DNA from: JACDHG01 sp963815295 | Lineage (GTDB): Bacteria; Actinomycetota; Actinomycetes; Propionibacteriales; Nocardioidaceae | Assembly: GCA_963815295.1 (NCBI GenBank) | Contig: CAWFFZ010000001.1 | Span: 310,001-374,000 of the forward strand | Length of the DNA stretch: 64,000 nt | Direction of reading: 5' to 3' | Part shown: piece after piece, positions 52,605 to 61,887 of the stretch | Layout: every line of letters begins with the position of its first letter | Numbering within the stretch: the stretch's first letter is position 1 | Program-made: the position numbers and the translations under genes | The notes under the pieces: model-generated | What the model was told of the DNA's origin: nothing | What the model saw: the letters and a program-made list of their open reading frames with translations, nothing else | Database searches by the model: none

Positions 52605-52636
52605 TTGTCCACACTGGGGATAACTCCTGTGGAGAA
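52605..52636. promoter_or_regulatory. DnaA-box cluster near crgA
   Basis: A perfect TTGTCCACA (52605-52613) is followed one base later by TGGGGATAA (52615-52623, complement of TTATCCCCA) and by TGTGGAGAA (52628-52636). The same last two words occur around dnaA. The cluster is 15.7 kb from oriC in the spacer before the crgA 3' end. Confidence 0.6.
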
Positions 52637-52689
52637 CTACAGCGTTGTAAGTACGGGAGGTAACGGGCAGTTGAACAGCAGCCGAACGA

Positions 52690-52941
52690 CTACTCCCACT
52701 TGGTCGAGAACGCGAAACCGGCGGCGATGAACGCCATGCCAATGGCGAGGTTCCAGTTCCCGAGCTCGCTCAAGTACTTCAGGTCGGGTGCGAGGTAATA
52801 GACGACAATCCAGGCGAGGCCGAGGATCCAGCAGCCGACCATCACCGGTGCCACCCAGCGCTTCACGGCCATCCTGGCCGGCTTGCGTGACGTCGCCGGC
52901 GCCGTGTACTGCGGCTTCTTACGGGGGCGGGACTCGGGCAC
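52690..52941 (-). CDS. crgA: Cell division protein CrgA
   Basis: Small divisome protein of 83 residues that holds FtsZ/FtsQ/PBP partners at the septum. A basic N-terminus (PRKKPQYTAPATSRKPAR) precedes two membrane helices (APVMVGCWILGLAWIVVYYL and LAIGMAFIAAGFAF), and the tail TKWE matches CrgA. GTG 52941 follows CAGGAG. It is divergent from DUF881, the order of Rv0011c-Rv0012. Confidence 0.95.
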   Translation of the reverse strand: MPESRPRKKPQYTAPATSRKPARMAVKRWVAPVMVGCWILGLAWIVVYYLAPDLKYLSELGNWNLAIGMAFIAAGFAFSTKWE

Positions 52942-53030
52942 GACTACTCCTGAAGGATGCGGGAAACCTCATCGGCTAGCGTAGCCGGTGAGCGTGCACA
53001 TCCCCTCATCAGATCATCTCCGGAGACCCC

Positions 53031-53825
53031 ATGACCCAGCAGCCGACGCGCCGCCGTCGCCGGCTGCCCGCGTGGTGGGCCCGGTTCTGGCAGCCCTCGC
53101 GCGAGCCGGGCACCTGGGTCTGGCAGGTGTTCCTCCCGGTCGCGTGTGCGTGTGCCGGGCTGCTGGCCACCACGAGCATGGTGAATGCCCGGGGCACCGA
53201 CCTGCGCGGAGGTCGACACACTGACCTCGTGCAGGTGGTCAGCGCGCAAAGCGACGAGGTGCGGGAGCTTCGGCGGGAGGCGCGGGTGATCCAGGCAGAA
53301 ATCGACACACTCACCCAGCAAATCGGCGGCACCCAGGTCACCAAGCTGCAGCGACAGATCGACCGGCTGTCCACGCCGGCAGGTCTCACCAGGCTCAGCG
53401 GACCCGGCCTGGTGGTGACCCTCGACGACGCACCGCGCGACCAAGAGGTGCCCGACGGCACGAACCCGAACACCCTTGTCGTCCACCAGCAGGACATCCA
53501 GGCCGTCGTCAACGCCCTCTGGGCCGGTGGCGCCGAGGCGATGAGCCTGCAAGGCCAGCGAATCGTGTCAACCACCGGCGTCAAGTGTGTGGGCAACACC
53601 GTCGTCCTGCAGGGTGTGCCCTACGCGCCGCCCTACCGAGTGGCCGCCGTCGGGAACGCCCCACTCATGTATGACGCTCTGCTCGCCTCACCCGAGGTCG
53701 CCAACTACCGGGCATTCACCAACCCTCCCTACAACCTCGGCTGGAGCCTGGTCCAGGAGCCGCGACTCGAAATCCCGGCGTTCCGGGTGTCGACTCAGCT
53801 CGACTTCGCCCAGCCCTCCCGCTGA
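53031..53825 (+). CDS. DUF881 family membrane protein (Rv0012-like)
   Basis: Protein of 264 residues. A basic tail leads to one membrane helix (VFLPVACACAGLLATTSMV), a coiled coil (SDEVRELRREARVIQAEIDTLTQQI) and the DUF881 domain with RLSGPGLVVTLDDAP, VVHQQDIQAVVNALWAGGAEAMSLQGQRI and NTVVLQGVPYAPPYRVAAVG. ATG 53031. In M. tuberculosis a glutamine amidotransferase gene lies between this gene and pknB; here the two abut convergently. Confidence 0.92.
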   Translation: MTQQPTRRRRRLPAWWARFWQPSREPGTWVWQVFLPVACACAGLLATTSMVNARGTDLRGGRHTDLVQVVSAQSDEVRELRREARVIQAEIDTLTQQIGGTQVTKLQRQIDRLSTPAGLTRLSGPGLVVTLDDAPRDQEVPDGTNPNTLVVHQQDIQAVVNALWAGGAEAMSLQGQRIVSTTGVKCVGNTVVLQGVPYAPPYRVAAVGNAPLMYDALLASPEVANYRAFTNPPYNLGWSLVQEPRLEIPAFRVSTQLDFAQPSR

Positions 53826-53885
53826 CGCGCGGGCAAGGTAGCGGAGCGACGCTGGGCGCCCGGGTAGAAGCGGGTCAGATCAGCC

Positions 53886-55670
53886 TCACGGTGGTGGCGG
53901 TATCGTCTCGGTCGACGTCGTCTCGGTCGTGGTGGTAGTGGTTGCCGGCGTGGTGTCGGTCGGCGTCGTGGGTGTTGTCGGAGGGGGCGCCGGCCCGAGT
54001 GACACGTTGATGACCACGGTGCTGCCGAACGGCTGTGGCGTGCCACCTGTGGGGTCCTGGCTGACCACCGTGCCCTCCTCCGCGTCAGACTCGACCTGCG
54101 ACGCGACGACGACAAACCCGTCACCCTCGAGGATGTTGGTCGCAACACCTTCATGCCGCCCCACGACGTTCGCCACGGAGACAAACCCGGTCGAGTAGAA
54201 GACCCGGATGTCCTCGCCCACCTGGAGGCTTTCTCCCGGCCGTGGGTCGGTGGTGGTGACCTGGTTGCGGCGCTCCGTACTTTCCGCGTCCTCTTCAGGG
54301 ACGACGTTGAAGCCGAGGTCGGTCAGAACCTCCGTCGCCTGACTGAGCGACATGTCGCTGACGTCGGGCACAGTCTCCGTCTGCGCGCCCGCGGAGTACT
54401 CGAGGTCAACCTCCGTGCCCTCCTCGACGCGTTCGTTCGGGTTGATGCTCTGACTCATCACCCGGTTCTTCTTGACGGTCGTGGAGAACCTCGGCGTCTC
54501 CTCCCCGACCTCGAGGTTCTCTTCCTCGAGGGCATCTCTTGCCTGGTTGAGCGTCATCCCTTGCACGTTGGGAACGGTGGCTTCAGGCGGGGGGTCCTCA
54601 CTCAGCAGCTGCGGTACGACGAGGAGCGCCGCGATCACGAGAGCCGCGCCCAGGAGCGCCAGCAGCACCCACATTCCGGTCCGGCGTCGAGGCTCCTCGT
54701 CGTACTCCTCGCCCATCGGCCGGCCGACGGTCGTCGGCGTCGAATCGTATGCCGGCGGCGGTAGGAAGTGCTCCGTCTCAGGACCTGCGTCGACGAGCGG
54801 AGCGACCACGGCGCGACCCTCGAGCGCGCGCTCGATGTCATCGCGCATCTCGGTGGCGCTCTGGTAACGCTCGTCGACACCCTTGGCGAGAGCCTTCAGG
54901 GTTATCGCGTCGATCGCGGGCGTGACCTCTTGGTCGATCATCGACGGAGCCATTGGCTCCTCGCGCACATGCTGGTAGGCCACAGACACGGGCGAGTCCC
55001 CGATGAAGGGTGGTCGTCCGGTCAGCAGCTCGAACAGCAAGCAGCCCGTCGAGTACAGGTCGCTGCGGGCATCGACCTGCTCGCCTCGAGCTTGCTCGGG
55101 GGAGAGGTACTGCGCCGTGCCGACGACCGCTGCGGTCTGAGTCATCGTCGCCGATGAGTCTGCGATCGCCCGGGCGATGCCGAAGTCCATCACCTTGACG
55201 TCGCCTGACGGGGTCAGCATGACGTTGGCGGGCTTGATGTCGCGGTGGATGATTCCCGCTCGGTGGCTGTAGTCGAGCGCGCTCAACACCGATGCGGTGA
55301 TCTCGAGTGCGCGCTCGGGGAGGATCTTGCGCCCCTCACGCAGGATGTCGCGGAGGGTGCGCCCCTCGACGTACTCCATCACGATGTACGGCAACGAAAC
55401 CCCGCTGCCATCGGTGGCGAGCTCTTCGCCGGTGTCGTAGACGGCGACGATCGTCGGATGGTTCAAAGAAGCGGCGGACTGGGCCTCGCGACCGAACCTG
55501 GCCTGGAAGGTCGGGTCGCTCGCCAAGTCGACCCGAAGCCGTTTGATCGCCACGGTGCGACCCAGCCGCAGGTCCTTTGCCCGGCGAACCTCCGCCATTC
55601 CGCCACGGCCGAGAAGGCCTGAGATCTCGTAGCGGCCGTTCCCGATCGTCTCGCCTGGCTCTGCGTTCAC
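53886..55670 (-). CDS. pknB: Ser/Thr protein kinase PknB with three PASTA domains
   Basis: Membrane kinase of 594 residues controlling cell-wall growth. The kinase domain has TVAIKRL, HRDIKPANVM, DFGIARA and activation-loop threonines (TMTQTAAVVGTAQYLSPEQ). A membrane helix (MWVLLALLGAALVIAALLVV, about 338-358) is followed by three PASTA repeats (about 368-570), then a Thr/Pro tail. Mycobacterial PknB has four PASTA repeats. GTG 55670 is three bases after pknA. It ends the fhaA-pknB operon. Confidence 0.96.
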   Translation of the reverse strand: MNAEPGETIGNGRYEISGLLGRGGMAEVRRAKDLRLGRTVAIKRLRVDLASDPTFQARFGREAQSAASLNHPTIVAVYDTGEELATDGSGVSLPYIVMEYVEGRTLRDILREGRKILPERALEITASVLSALDYSHRAGIIHRDIKPANVMLTPSGDVKVMDFGIARAIADSSATMTQTAAVVGTAQYLSPEQARGEQVDARSDLYSTGCLLFELLTGRPPFIGDSPVSVAYQHVREEPMAPSMIDQEVTPAIDAITLKALAKGVDERYQSATEMRDDIERALEGRAVVAPLVDAGPETEHFLPPPAYDSTPTTVGRPMGEEYDEEPRRRTGMWVLLALLGAALVIAALLVVPQLLSEDPPPEATVPNVQGMTLNQARDALEEENLEVGEETPRFSTTVKKNRVMSQSINPNERVEEGTEVDLEYSAGAQTETVPDVSDMSLSQATEVLTDLGFNVVPEEDAESTERRNQVTTTDPRPGESLQVGEDIRVFYSTGFVSVANVVGRHEGVATNILEGDGFVVVASQVESDAEEGTVVSQDPTGGTPQPFGSTVVINVSLGPAPPPTTPTTPTDTTPATTTTTTETTSTETIPPPP

Positions 55671-55673
55671 GGG

Positions 55674-57095
55674 TCAGTCCCTGCCCTTGTCTTTGTCGTT
55701 GTCACCGGGACCCTCGTCGTCCTTGGGTCCCGGGGGAGGTTGCTCATGTCCCGGGGGAGCGCCCTTGTAGACGAGCAGGGTGACTTCGCTCTCCGCAGGT
55801 ACGTCGCCACTGGGTGACACGTCAGCGACGATGTTCTTCTCGCCTCCCTCGACCTCTTCCTCGACCACCGTCAGGCCAAGTTCTTCCAGAGCTCGCTTCG
55901 CGTCGGGGGCTTTCTGGCCGATGTACGCCTCGGGGTCGACGAATACGCCGTCAGGCGTGGTGGGTGTGGTCGGTGTGGTGGGTGTGGTCGGTGTGGTGGT
56001 GTCTGAAGGTGGCGTGGTGGTGGAGTTGCCTTGGCTCTCGTTCAGCGTCGGCGAGGTTCCCGCGGCGGCCGGGTCGTCCTCCGGGCCGGGGCCCTGGTCG
56101 TTCAGTAGCGAGTAGGCAACGCCGGCAATCAGCAGCACTGCGATCGCGGCTCCCACCACGGGAATCCAGCCCGCGCGTCGACGCCGTGGTGGAGGGCCGG
56201 GAGTGGGAGCGGCCGGCGCCGGCAGAACCCGCGTCGGGGGCGAGCCAGCGAGAGCGACGGTGGCGGCATCGGAGCCCACGGGCTGTGCCGCCGCACGGAC
56301 GGCCTCCGCGAACGCCGCAGCGCTCGGCGGCCGACGTGCAGGATCCTTGTCGAGGGCGGCCTCGACGAGGGAGCGGAGACCAGGCGGCACGGACGGCGGC
56401 AGGGAGGGCGGTGTGTCACGCAGATGCGCCATCGCGACAGCGACGGGCGTGTCACCGGTGAATGGTCGGGTCCCGGTGAGGCACTCGTAGAGCACCACGC
56501 CGAGGGAGTAGATGTCGCTTGCCGGCGTCGCCTCGCGACCCTCGGCGATCTCGGGCGCGATGTAGTGAGGTGTGCCCATAATCGCGCCGGTGTCGGTGAT
56601 CGAGGCGTCGCCGCGGGCGCGCGCAATGCCGAAGTCGGTGATCTTGACCCGGCCGTCGGGCGTGATGATGAAGTTCGCCGGCTTGATGTCGCGGTGCACG
56701 ATTCCGGCCGCATGGGCAACGGCTAGGCCGTCCGCGACTTGGCCGACGAGGTGGGCTGCGCTCGACGGCGCCATCGGCCCTGTGATCAGGTCTGACAACG
56801 GCGCACCGTCGACAAACTCCATCACCAGGTATGTCGTATGACGCCTGGACGCCTGGTCGACCTCGTCGCCGTAGTCGAACACCGTCGCGATGCCAGGGTC
56901 GTGCAGAGCGGCTGCGTTCTTGGCCTCGGTCGCGAACCGCGACCGAAACGCAGAGTCGTCGGCCATTTCCGAGCGGAGCAGCTTCACGGCCACGTCCCGC
57001 GCCAGGGCGGTGTCGCGGGCGCGCCAGACCTCACCCATGCCGCCCGTCGCGATCCGGTCGACGAGCACGTACCGGCCCTGCGCCAGCTCAGTCAT
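55674..57095 (-). CDS. pknA: Ser/Thr protein kinase PknA with one PASTA-like domain
   Basis: Membrane kinase of 473 residues. Kinase motifs are DVAVKLL, HRDIKPANF, DFGIARA and TDTGAIMGTPHYIAPE. A membrane helix (about 313-332) leads to a Thr/Pro repeat (TTPTTPTTPTTP) and one PASTA-like unit (about 383-446: YIGQKAPDAKRALEELGLTVVEE). M. tuberculosis PknA lacks PASTA, so this is a variant. The tail is acidic (KDDEGPGDNDKDKGRD). ATG 57095 overlaps the pbpA stop. Confidence 0.94.
   Translation of the reverse strand: MTELAQGRYVLVDRIATGGMGEVWRARDTALARDVAVKLLRSEMADDSAFRSRFATEAKNAAALHDPGIATVFDYGDEVDQASRRHTTYLVMEFVDGAPLSDLITGPMAPSSAAHLVGQVADGLAVAHAAGIVHRDIKPANFIITPDGRVKITDFGIARARGDASITDTGAIMGTPHYIAPEIAEGREATPASDIYSLGVVLYECLTGTRPFTGDTPVAVAMAHLRDTPPSLPPSVPPGLRSLVEAALDKDPARRPPSAAAFAEAVRAAAQPVGSDAATVALAGSPPTRVLPAPAAPTPGPPPRRRRAGWIPVVGAAIAVLLIAGVAYSLLNDQGPGPEDDPAAAGTSPTLNESQGNSTTTPPSDTTTPTTPTTPTTPTTPDGVFVDPEAYIGQKAPDAKRALEELGLTVVEEEVEGGEKNIVADVSPSGDVPAESEVTLLVYKGAPPGHEQPPPGPKDDEGPGDNDKDKGRD
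55957..56001. repeat. 9/18-bp tandem repeat in pknA
   Basis: GGTGTGGTC and GGTGTGGTG units alternate, giving TTP/TTP in the extracellular linker. Units are multiples of three, so copy changes keep the frame. Confidence 0.75.
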
Positions 57096-58552
57096 CGACC
57101 GATCACCGCCCGCATGATGTCGGCGGCGATGGGCCCGGCCAGACCGTTACCGCTGATCTCACCGCGGGCCACACCGGTCTGCTCGACGAGCACTGCGACC
57201 GCTACCTGAGGGTCGTCGGCGGGTGCGAACGTCACCATCCAGGCGTAGGGCGGGCGATCGGGTGCCGAGTTCGCGGTCCCGGTCTTACCGGCAACGGAGA
57301 TCCCGTCGATCTGTGCGTTTTCGCCAGTCCCGTTCTCGACGACTTCGACCATCATCTGGGTCAGGTCGTCGGCGGCAGAGCTGGAGATCGCCTGCTGCAA
57401 CACTTCGGGATCGGCATCGTCGAGCACCTCGAGGTCGGGGGAGCGGACCTGCTCGACAACGTACGGCCGCATCACCGCACCTTCGTTGGCGATGCCGGCA
57501 CTGACCATTGCCATCTGCAGCGGGGTGGCCGCGACGTTGAACTGTCCGATCGACGCGAGTGCTGTGCTTGGCTCGTCGAGGTCGGACGGGAAGACACTCT
57601 CGGCCATCGGCAGCTCGTCGAGGTAGTCCTCGTTGAACCCGAACTTCTCGGCCTGCTCCTCTAGCTTTTCGGCTCCGAGCTTGAGACCCAGGTCAGCGAA
57701 CGCCACGTTGCACGACACGGCCAACGCCTGCGTCAAGGTGATCTCCTCGCCGCCGCAGTCGCTGCCGCCTTCGTTTCTCAGCACCTTTGTCGACAGCGGA
57801 AGGTCAAGCGCCGTGCCGCCCTTGACGCTCGAGTCAGGGGCATAGCCGTTCGAGAGCGCTGCGGCGGCGACGACGAGCTTGAACGTCGAGCCGGGTGGAA
57901 AGATCTCCTGGGCCGCCGTGTTGAGGAACCGTTCCTCGCCACGCTCACTCGTGAGGCGCCTCCACGCACGCTGTGCCGCCTCGACATCATGCGTCGCGAT
58001 CAGGTTCGGGTTGTACGACGGTGTCGCGACCATCGCCAAGATGGCGCCTGTCCGAGGGTCGAGCGCCACGGCCGCACCGCTTGTCTCGCCGGGCAGGGCC
58101 GCGAAACCGTCGAGCGCCGCCTGCTGCGCCCTGGCGTCGAGCGTGAGGAGCACACTGCCGCCCTTCGGCTGCTCGTTGCCGACCATGTCCACGACTCGGT
58201 TGACGAAGAGGCGCTCGTCGCTTCCGGACAGGATCGAGTTCTCGGAATTCTCGACACCACTCGTGCCGTAGATGCAGGAGAAGAAGCCGGTCACGGGCGC
58301 GTAAAGATCGGGCTCCTTGTAGGTGCGCAGGAACTCCAGGCTGTCGTTAGACGGGATGCTTTCAGCGACAGGTTCGCCATCGACGAGGATCGGTCCGCGT
58401 TGCCGGGAGCATTCGGCGTCGCGAGCTCGCTTGTTGTCGTTCTTGTCGTTGAGCTCGCCAGCCTGGAAGACCTGGATGTAGTTGACGTTGATGAGCAGCA
58501 TCGCGAACAGCACGAAGCAGCCGACGGCGAGGGCCCTGATTGGTCGGTTCAT
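57092..58552 (-). CDS. pbpA: Class B penicillin-binding protein PbpA
   Basis: Transpeptidase of 486 residues working with RodA. A short cytoplasmic tail and one membrane helix (ALAVGCFVLFAMLLINVNYIQ) precede the extracellular part. Active-site motifs are STFK, SCN (AVSCNVAF) and KTGT. ATG 58552 overlaps the rodA stop. The set is the Rv0016c-Rv0017c pair. Confidence 0.96.
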   Translation of the reverse strand: MNRPIRALAVGCFVLFAMLLINVNYIQVFQAGELNDKNDNKRARDAECSRQRGPILVDGEPVAESIPSNDSLEFLRTYKEPDLYAPVTGFFSCIYGTSGVENSENSILSGSDERLFVNRVVDMVGNEQPKGGSVLLTLDARAQQAALDGFAALPGETSGAAVALDPRTGAILAMVATPSYNPNLIATHDVEAAQRAWRRLTSERGEERFLNTAAQEIFPPGSTFKLVVAAAALSNGYAPDSSVKGGTALDLPLSTKVLRNEGGSDCGGEEITLTQALAVSCNVAFADLGLKLGAEKLEEQAEKFGFNEDYLDELPMAESVFPSDLDEPSTALASIGQFNVAATPLQMAMVSAGIANEGAVMRPYVVEQVRSPDLEVLDDADPEVLQQAISSSAADDLTQMMVEVVENGTGENAQIDGISVAGKTGTANSAPDRPPYAWMVTFAPADDPQVAVAVLVEQTGVARGEISGNGLAGPIAADIMRAVIGR

Positions 58553-59931
58553 CGCATCTTCACCACCGCGGTCTCGTCGGTCGCCGACGGGGGTGTCAGG
58601 TCGGGAGGCGGACGTCGTGCGTGATCACTGACGCGCAAGATGAGCGCGACCAGGATCCAGTTGGCGACGAGCGAGGATCCGCCATACGACAGGAACGGCG
58701 TCGTCAGTCCAGTAAGCGGGATGAGCTTGGTCACGCCGCCGAGAACGACGAAGACCTGCAGTGCCAAGGCCATCGACAGGCCGACCGCGAGCAGCTTGCC
58801 GAACGAGTCGCGGCAGATGAGAGAGGTGCGGAGGCCGCGCTCGACGATGATCCCGTAGATCACGATGACTGCCATCAGCCCGGTGAGTCCGAGCTCCTCG
58901 CCGATGGACGTGCCGATGAAGTCTGAGTATCCGAACGGGGTGAGGTAGGGGCTGCCTTCGCCGAGCCCGCGACCGAGGATCCCGCCCCAGGCGAGGCTGT
59001 ACTGGCCTTGGATGATCTGGCCGTAGCTCTCAGGGTCGCTGAACGGGTCCAACCATCCCTCGACCCGGTCCTGCACATGGCTGAAAGCCAGGTAGCCGAG
59101 GTAGGCACCGCCGGCGAAAAGGGCGCCTCCGACGACGAGCCATCCGGGGCGCTCAGTCGCGACATAGAGCAGTACGACGAAGAGGCCGAAGAACAAGAGC
59201 GACGAGCCGAGGTCGCGCTGGAAGACCAAGACGCCGAGGCTGACGAGCCACATCACCAGGATCGGCCCGAGGTCGCGGCCGCGGGGGAGGTCGATGCCGA
59301 GGAACCGACGTCCGGCCAGAGCGAGCGCGTCACGTTTCAGCACCAGGTAGCCAGCGAAGAAGATAGCGAGGCACAGCTTGGCGATCTCACCGGGCTGGAA
59401 CGACATGTCGCCCAACCGGATCCAGATGCGAGCGCCGTTGATGCTCACACCGAGGGCAGGGACGAGCGGGAGCAGGAGTAGCACGAGGCCCAAGAACCCC
59501 ATCGTGTAGGTGTAGCCCTGGAGCCTGCGGTGGTCGCGGATGACGACGAGCGTCGCCACGAACCCTGCCACGGATACTGCCCCCCAGATGAGCTGCTGGT
59601 TAGCAAAGCTGGTGTTGCTGGCCAGGTCGATGCGGCGAATCATCGCGAGCCCCAGCCCGTTCAGCGCCACCACTGCCGGGAGGATCACCGGATCGGCGTA
59701 CGGGGCGACGACCCGGACCACCGCGTGACAGATGACGGCCAGTACGACGATGCCACCGCCGTACCAAACGATGTCAGTGGGCACGGTGCCATCGCGGCCG
59801 AGCCCCACGAGCGCGTAGGCGCCTACGCCGATTACCACCGCCTGCACGAGCAGGAAGAGCTCGGCCCCGCGTCGCTTGCGTGGCACGAACGTACTGGCCA
59901 GCCGCCCCGGCGAGGTCAGTCCCGCGCTCAT
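58549..59931 (-). CDS. rodA: SEDS glycosyltransferase RodA (FtsW/RodA family)
   Basis: Peptidoglycan polymerase of the SEDS family, 460 residues, about 10-12 membrane helices. Family stretches are GARIWIRLGDMSFQPGEIAKL, RDLGSSLLFFGLFVVLLYVA and TGLTTPFLSYGGSSLVANW. ATG 59931 overlaps the pstP stop; a longer frame to 59967 is rejected. It forms a complex with PbpA encoded next. Confidence 0.95.
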   Translation of the reverse strand: MSAGLTSPGRLASTFVPRKRRGAELFLLVQAVVIGVGAYALVGLGRDGTVPTDIVWYGGGIVVLAVICHAVVRVVAPYADPVILPAVVALNGLGLAMIRRIDLASNTSFANQQLIWGAVSVAGFVATLVVIRDHRRLQGYTYTMGFLGLVLLLLPLVPALGVSINGARIWIRLGDMSFQPGEIAKLCLAIFFAGYLVLKRDALALAGRRFLGIDLPRGRDLGPILVMWLVSLGVLVFQRDLGSSLLFFGLFVVLLYVATERPGWLVVGGALFAGGAYLGYLAFSHVQDRVEGWLDPFSDPESYGQIIQGQYSLAWGGILGRGLGEGSPYLTPFGYSDFIGTSIGEELGLTGLMAVIVIYGIIVERGLRTSLICRDSFGKLLAVGLSMALALQVFVVLGGVTKLIPLTGLTTPFLSYGGSSLVANWILVALILRVSDHARRPPPDLTPPSATDETAVVKMR

Positions 59932-61403
59932 GTTGCCGTCTCGCTGCTCGGTGTTGCGCCGGAGCACTCGTCGGCGTTGTCTTCGTCGTTGGATCCGTCA
60001 CCGTTGGTGGTCTTCGTTGTCTTGGTCGAGGATTGCGGGTTCCTGGTGCCACCCTCTGCGGGTTTCTTGGTGGTTGTCCTCGTGCCCGTCGCCGACTTCG
60101 TCTCTGAGGTGCGTGGTGTCTTCGACAAGGTGCCGGTCTGGCCTTCGCCACCCGACGACGTTGTCGACTCCGACGTGTCCGTGGACGACTCGCGGGCTCG
60201 GGTTGCGCACGTGCGGGCGAAGGCCTCCAGGCTGGTCACGATGCGGTGGGCATGGTCGAGGTCGTTGGCGTCCATCCCCTCCACCACTTGGCTGCGGCGG
60301 AAGCTCGGCAGCTCGTCGAGGTCGAGGTCGGTCCCCTCGTAGACCTCGTGCAAAGGGACGCCGGGGAAGTCCGCCTGGACGCCTTGGTAGATGACGACCT
60401 TGCCGTCGTCAGCGGCGACGTAGTACTGCGTCTGCGTCCAGTTGTAGGCGACGATCGCGCCGGTGACGATCAGTGCCAGCAAGACGACCACGACGGCGAG
60501 GCGCCGCAGCGACTGGAAGCGTCGGGGCTCGCGTGGAGCGTAGCGGAGCTCCTCGGGGTCGACGTCGGGGTCGAGCAGTGCCTCGCCAGGAGCCACGTCT
60601 TCGCGATGAGCCCAGCTGCGAATCCGACCAAGCGGACGGCGCGGGTCGCTGGCGGCGGCTCCGATGATCATCGGCTCGACGTCGGCCGGGGCGTCTTCGA
60701 CCACGTCGGCCACGACGACGGTGATGTTGTCGTTGCTCGGGGACTCGAGTGCCAGCTGGATCAGCTCCGCGGCGACAGACTCCGCCGTACCGATCGACAT
60801 CGCCCGCTCGATCCGCTCCGGGGCGACGAAGCTGGACAGGCCGTCACTGCACAACAGGATCCGATCGCCTGCCTGTACGTCGTACAAGGTGAGATCGGGG
60901 TCGTTCTCATGCCGCCCGTCGAGCACCTTGAGAAGGAGGGACCGATGTGAGTGAACCGCGGCCTCGTCTTCGGTGATGCGACCTTCGTCGATGAGGCTCT
61001 GCACCCACGAGTGGTCGTTGGTGATGCGGAGCAGGTCGCCGTCGCGCCACAAGTAGCCCCGCGAGTCGCCGAGGTGGGCGACGCCGATCTGGGTGCCGTC
61101 GAAGAGAACGGCCGTGACCGTCGTCCCCATCCCGTCGGTGGCGGCGTCCTCCTCGATCAGCTCGGCGAGCCGGTCGTTCGCGCGGTGCAGGGCGCCGGCC
61201 AGCGCCTCCAGCAGGTCGTCGGGCGGTGGGACGTCGAGGCGCAGCATCGTCTGCACCGCCACCGCTGAGGCCAGGTCGCCGTGCGGTGCGCCGCCCATGC
61301 CGTCGGCCACCATCACAAGGTGGTTGCCGGCATAGCCGGAGTCGTCGTTCTTCCTCCGCCTCCCGACGTCGGAAATGGCGCTGAAGCGCAGCACGAGAGG
61401 CAT
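59928..61403 (-). CDS. pstP: PP2C-family Ser/Thr phosphatase PstP
   Basis: Membrane phosphatase of 491 residues that reverses PknA/PknB signalling. Metal and catalytic motifs are RKNDDSGYAGNHLVMVADGMGG, VAHLGDSRGYLWRDG, LLCSDGLSSFV and SNDNITVVVADV. The kinase-type juxtamembrane and one helix (LAVVVVLLALIVTGAIVAYNW) follow near 300-325. The outer domain ends in a Ser/Thr/Lys low-complexity tail of about 90 residues. ATG 61403 lies just after fhaB. Confidence 0.95.
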   Translation of the reverse strand: MPLVLRFSAISDVGRRRKNDDSGYAGNHLVMVADGMGGAPHGDLASAVAVQTMLRLDVPPPDDLLEALAGALHRANDRLAELIEEDAATDGMGTTVTAVLFDGTQIGVAHLGDSRGYLWRDGDLLRITNDHSWVQSLIDEGRITEDEAAVHSHRSLLLKVLDGRHENDPDLTLYDVQAGDRILLCSDGLSSFVAPERIERAMSIGTAESVAAELIQLALESPSNDNITVVVADVVEDAPADVEPMIIGAAASDPRRPLGRIRSWAHREDVAPGEALLDPDVDPEELRYAPREPRRFQSLRRLAVVVVLLALIVTGAIVAYNWTQTQYYVAADDGKVVIYQGVQADFPGVPLHEVYEGTDLDLDELPSFRRSQVVEGMDANDLDHAHRIVTSLEAFARTCATRARESSTDTSESTTSSGGEGQTGTLSKTPRTSETKSATGTRTTTKKPAEGGTRNPQSSTKTTKTTNGDGSNDEDNADECSGATPSSETAT

Positions 61404-61406
61404 CGG

Positions 61407-61884
61407 CTACTTCTTCAGCTCCGCGATCGTCTTGCCGACCCGCACCTGGACGCCGATGGCGACCATGACGGGTGTCGTGATGCGCTGACTGCCGATGTAG
61501 GTGCCGTTGGTCGAGCCGAGGTCTTCGACATACCAGTCCTCGCCGTGCGGCACGAAGCGGGCATGGCGGGTGGAGACGTAGTCGTCGTCGAGGCGGATGG
61601 TGGCGTCGGCGCCTCGGCCGAGCAGGATCGGCGCGCCTTCGAGCGGAACAGTGGTGCCGGCGCTGGAGCCCTCGCTGATCACGAGCTTGGTGGGGGCTCC
61701 GCGGCGTTTCTTCGCGAGGCTTGGAGGGTCGGTTCGACTTCGACGGCTTGCCCTCGCTGCCGCGCTTGGCATCGACGCGCTCACCGAACATGTCGGACTT
61801 GATGACCGAGACCGAGGAGAGCACGAACATCCACAGCAGGGCGAGGAAGCCGATCTTGATCAGGGTCAGAGTCAGCTCAGGCAC
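61407..61884 (-). pseudogene. fhaB: fhaB (FipA-like), split by a one-base frameshift
   Basis: The first part, from GTG/ATG 61884, gives the expected N-terminal membrane helix (TLIKIGFLALLWMFVLSSVSVIK) and a basic linker to about position 61715. The FHA domain itself (GRGADATIRLDDDYVSTRHARF, EDLGSTNGTYIGSQRI) reads in another frame from about 61712 to the stop at 61407. Removing one base inside TCGCGAAG (about 61711-61718) joins the halves into a 158-residue protein, normal for FhaB. This FHA protein normally binds phosphorylated PknA/PknB/PBP partners at the growth site. Sequencing error, real mutation and recoding all remain possible. Confidence 0.85.
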
Positions 61885-61887
61885 CGG

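Noticed and set aside
51474..52742. Minus-strand open frame over ppiA and the rhomboid gene
   Set aside because: Antisense of two real genes and passes through the terminator hairpin; no homology pattern.
60907..61406. Continuation of the fhaB first frame into pstP
   Set aside because: After the frameshift the sequence is an Arg-rich shadow of the FHA domain and of pstP, not a real C-terminus.
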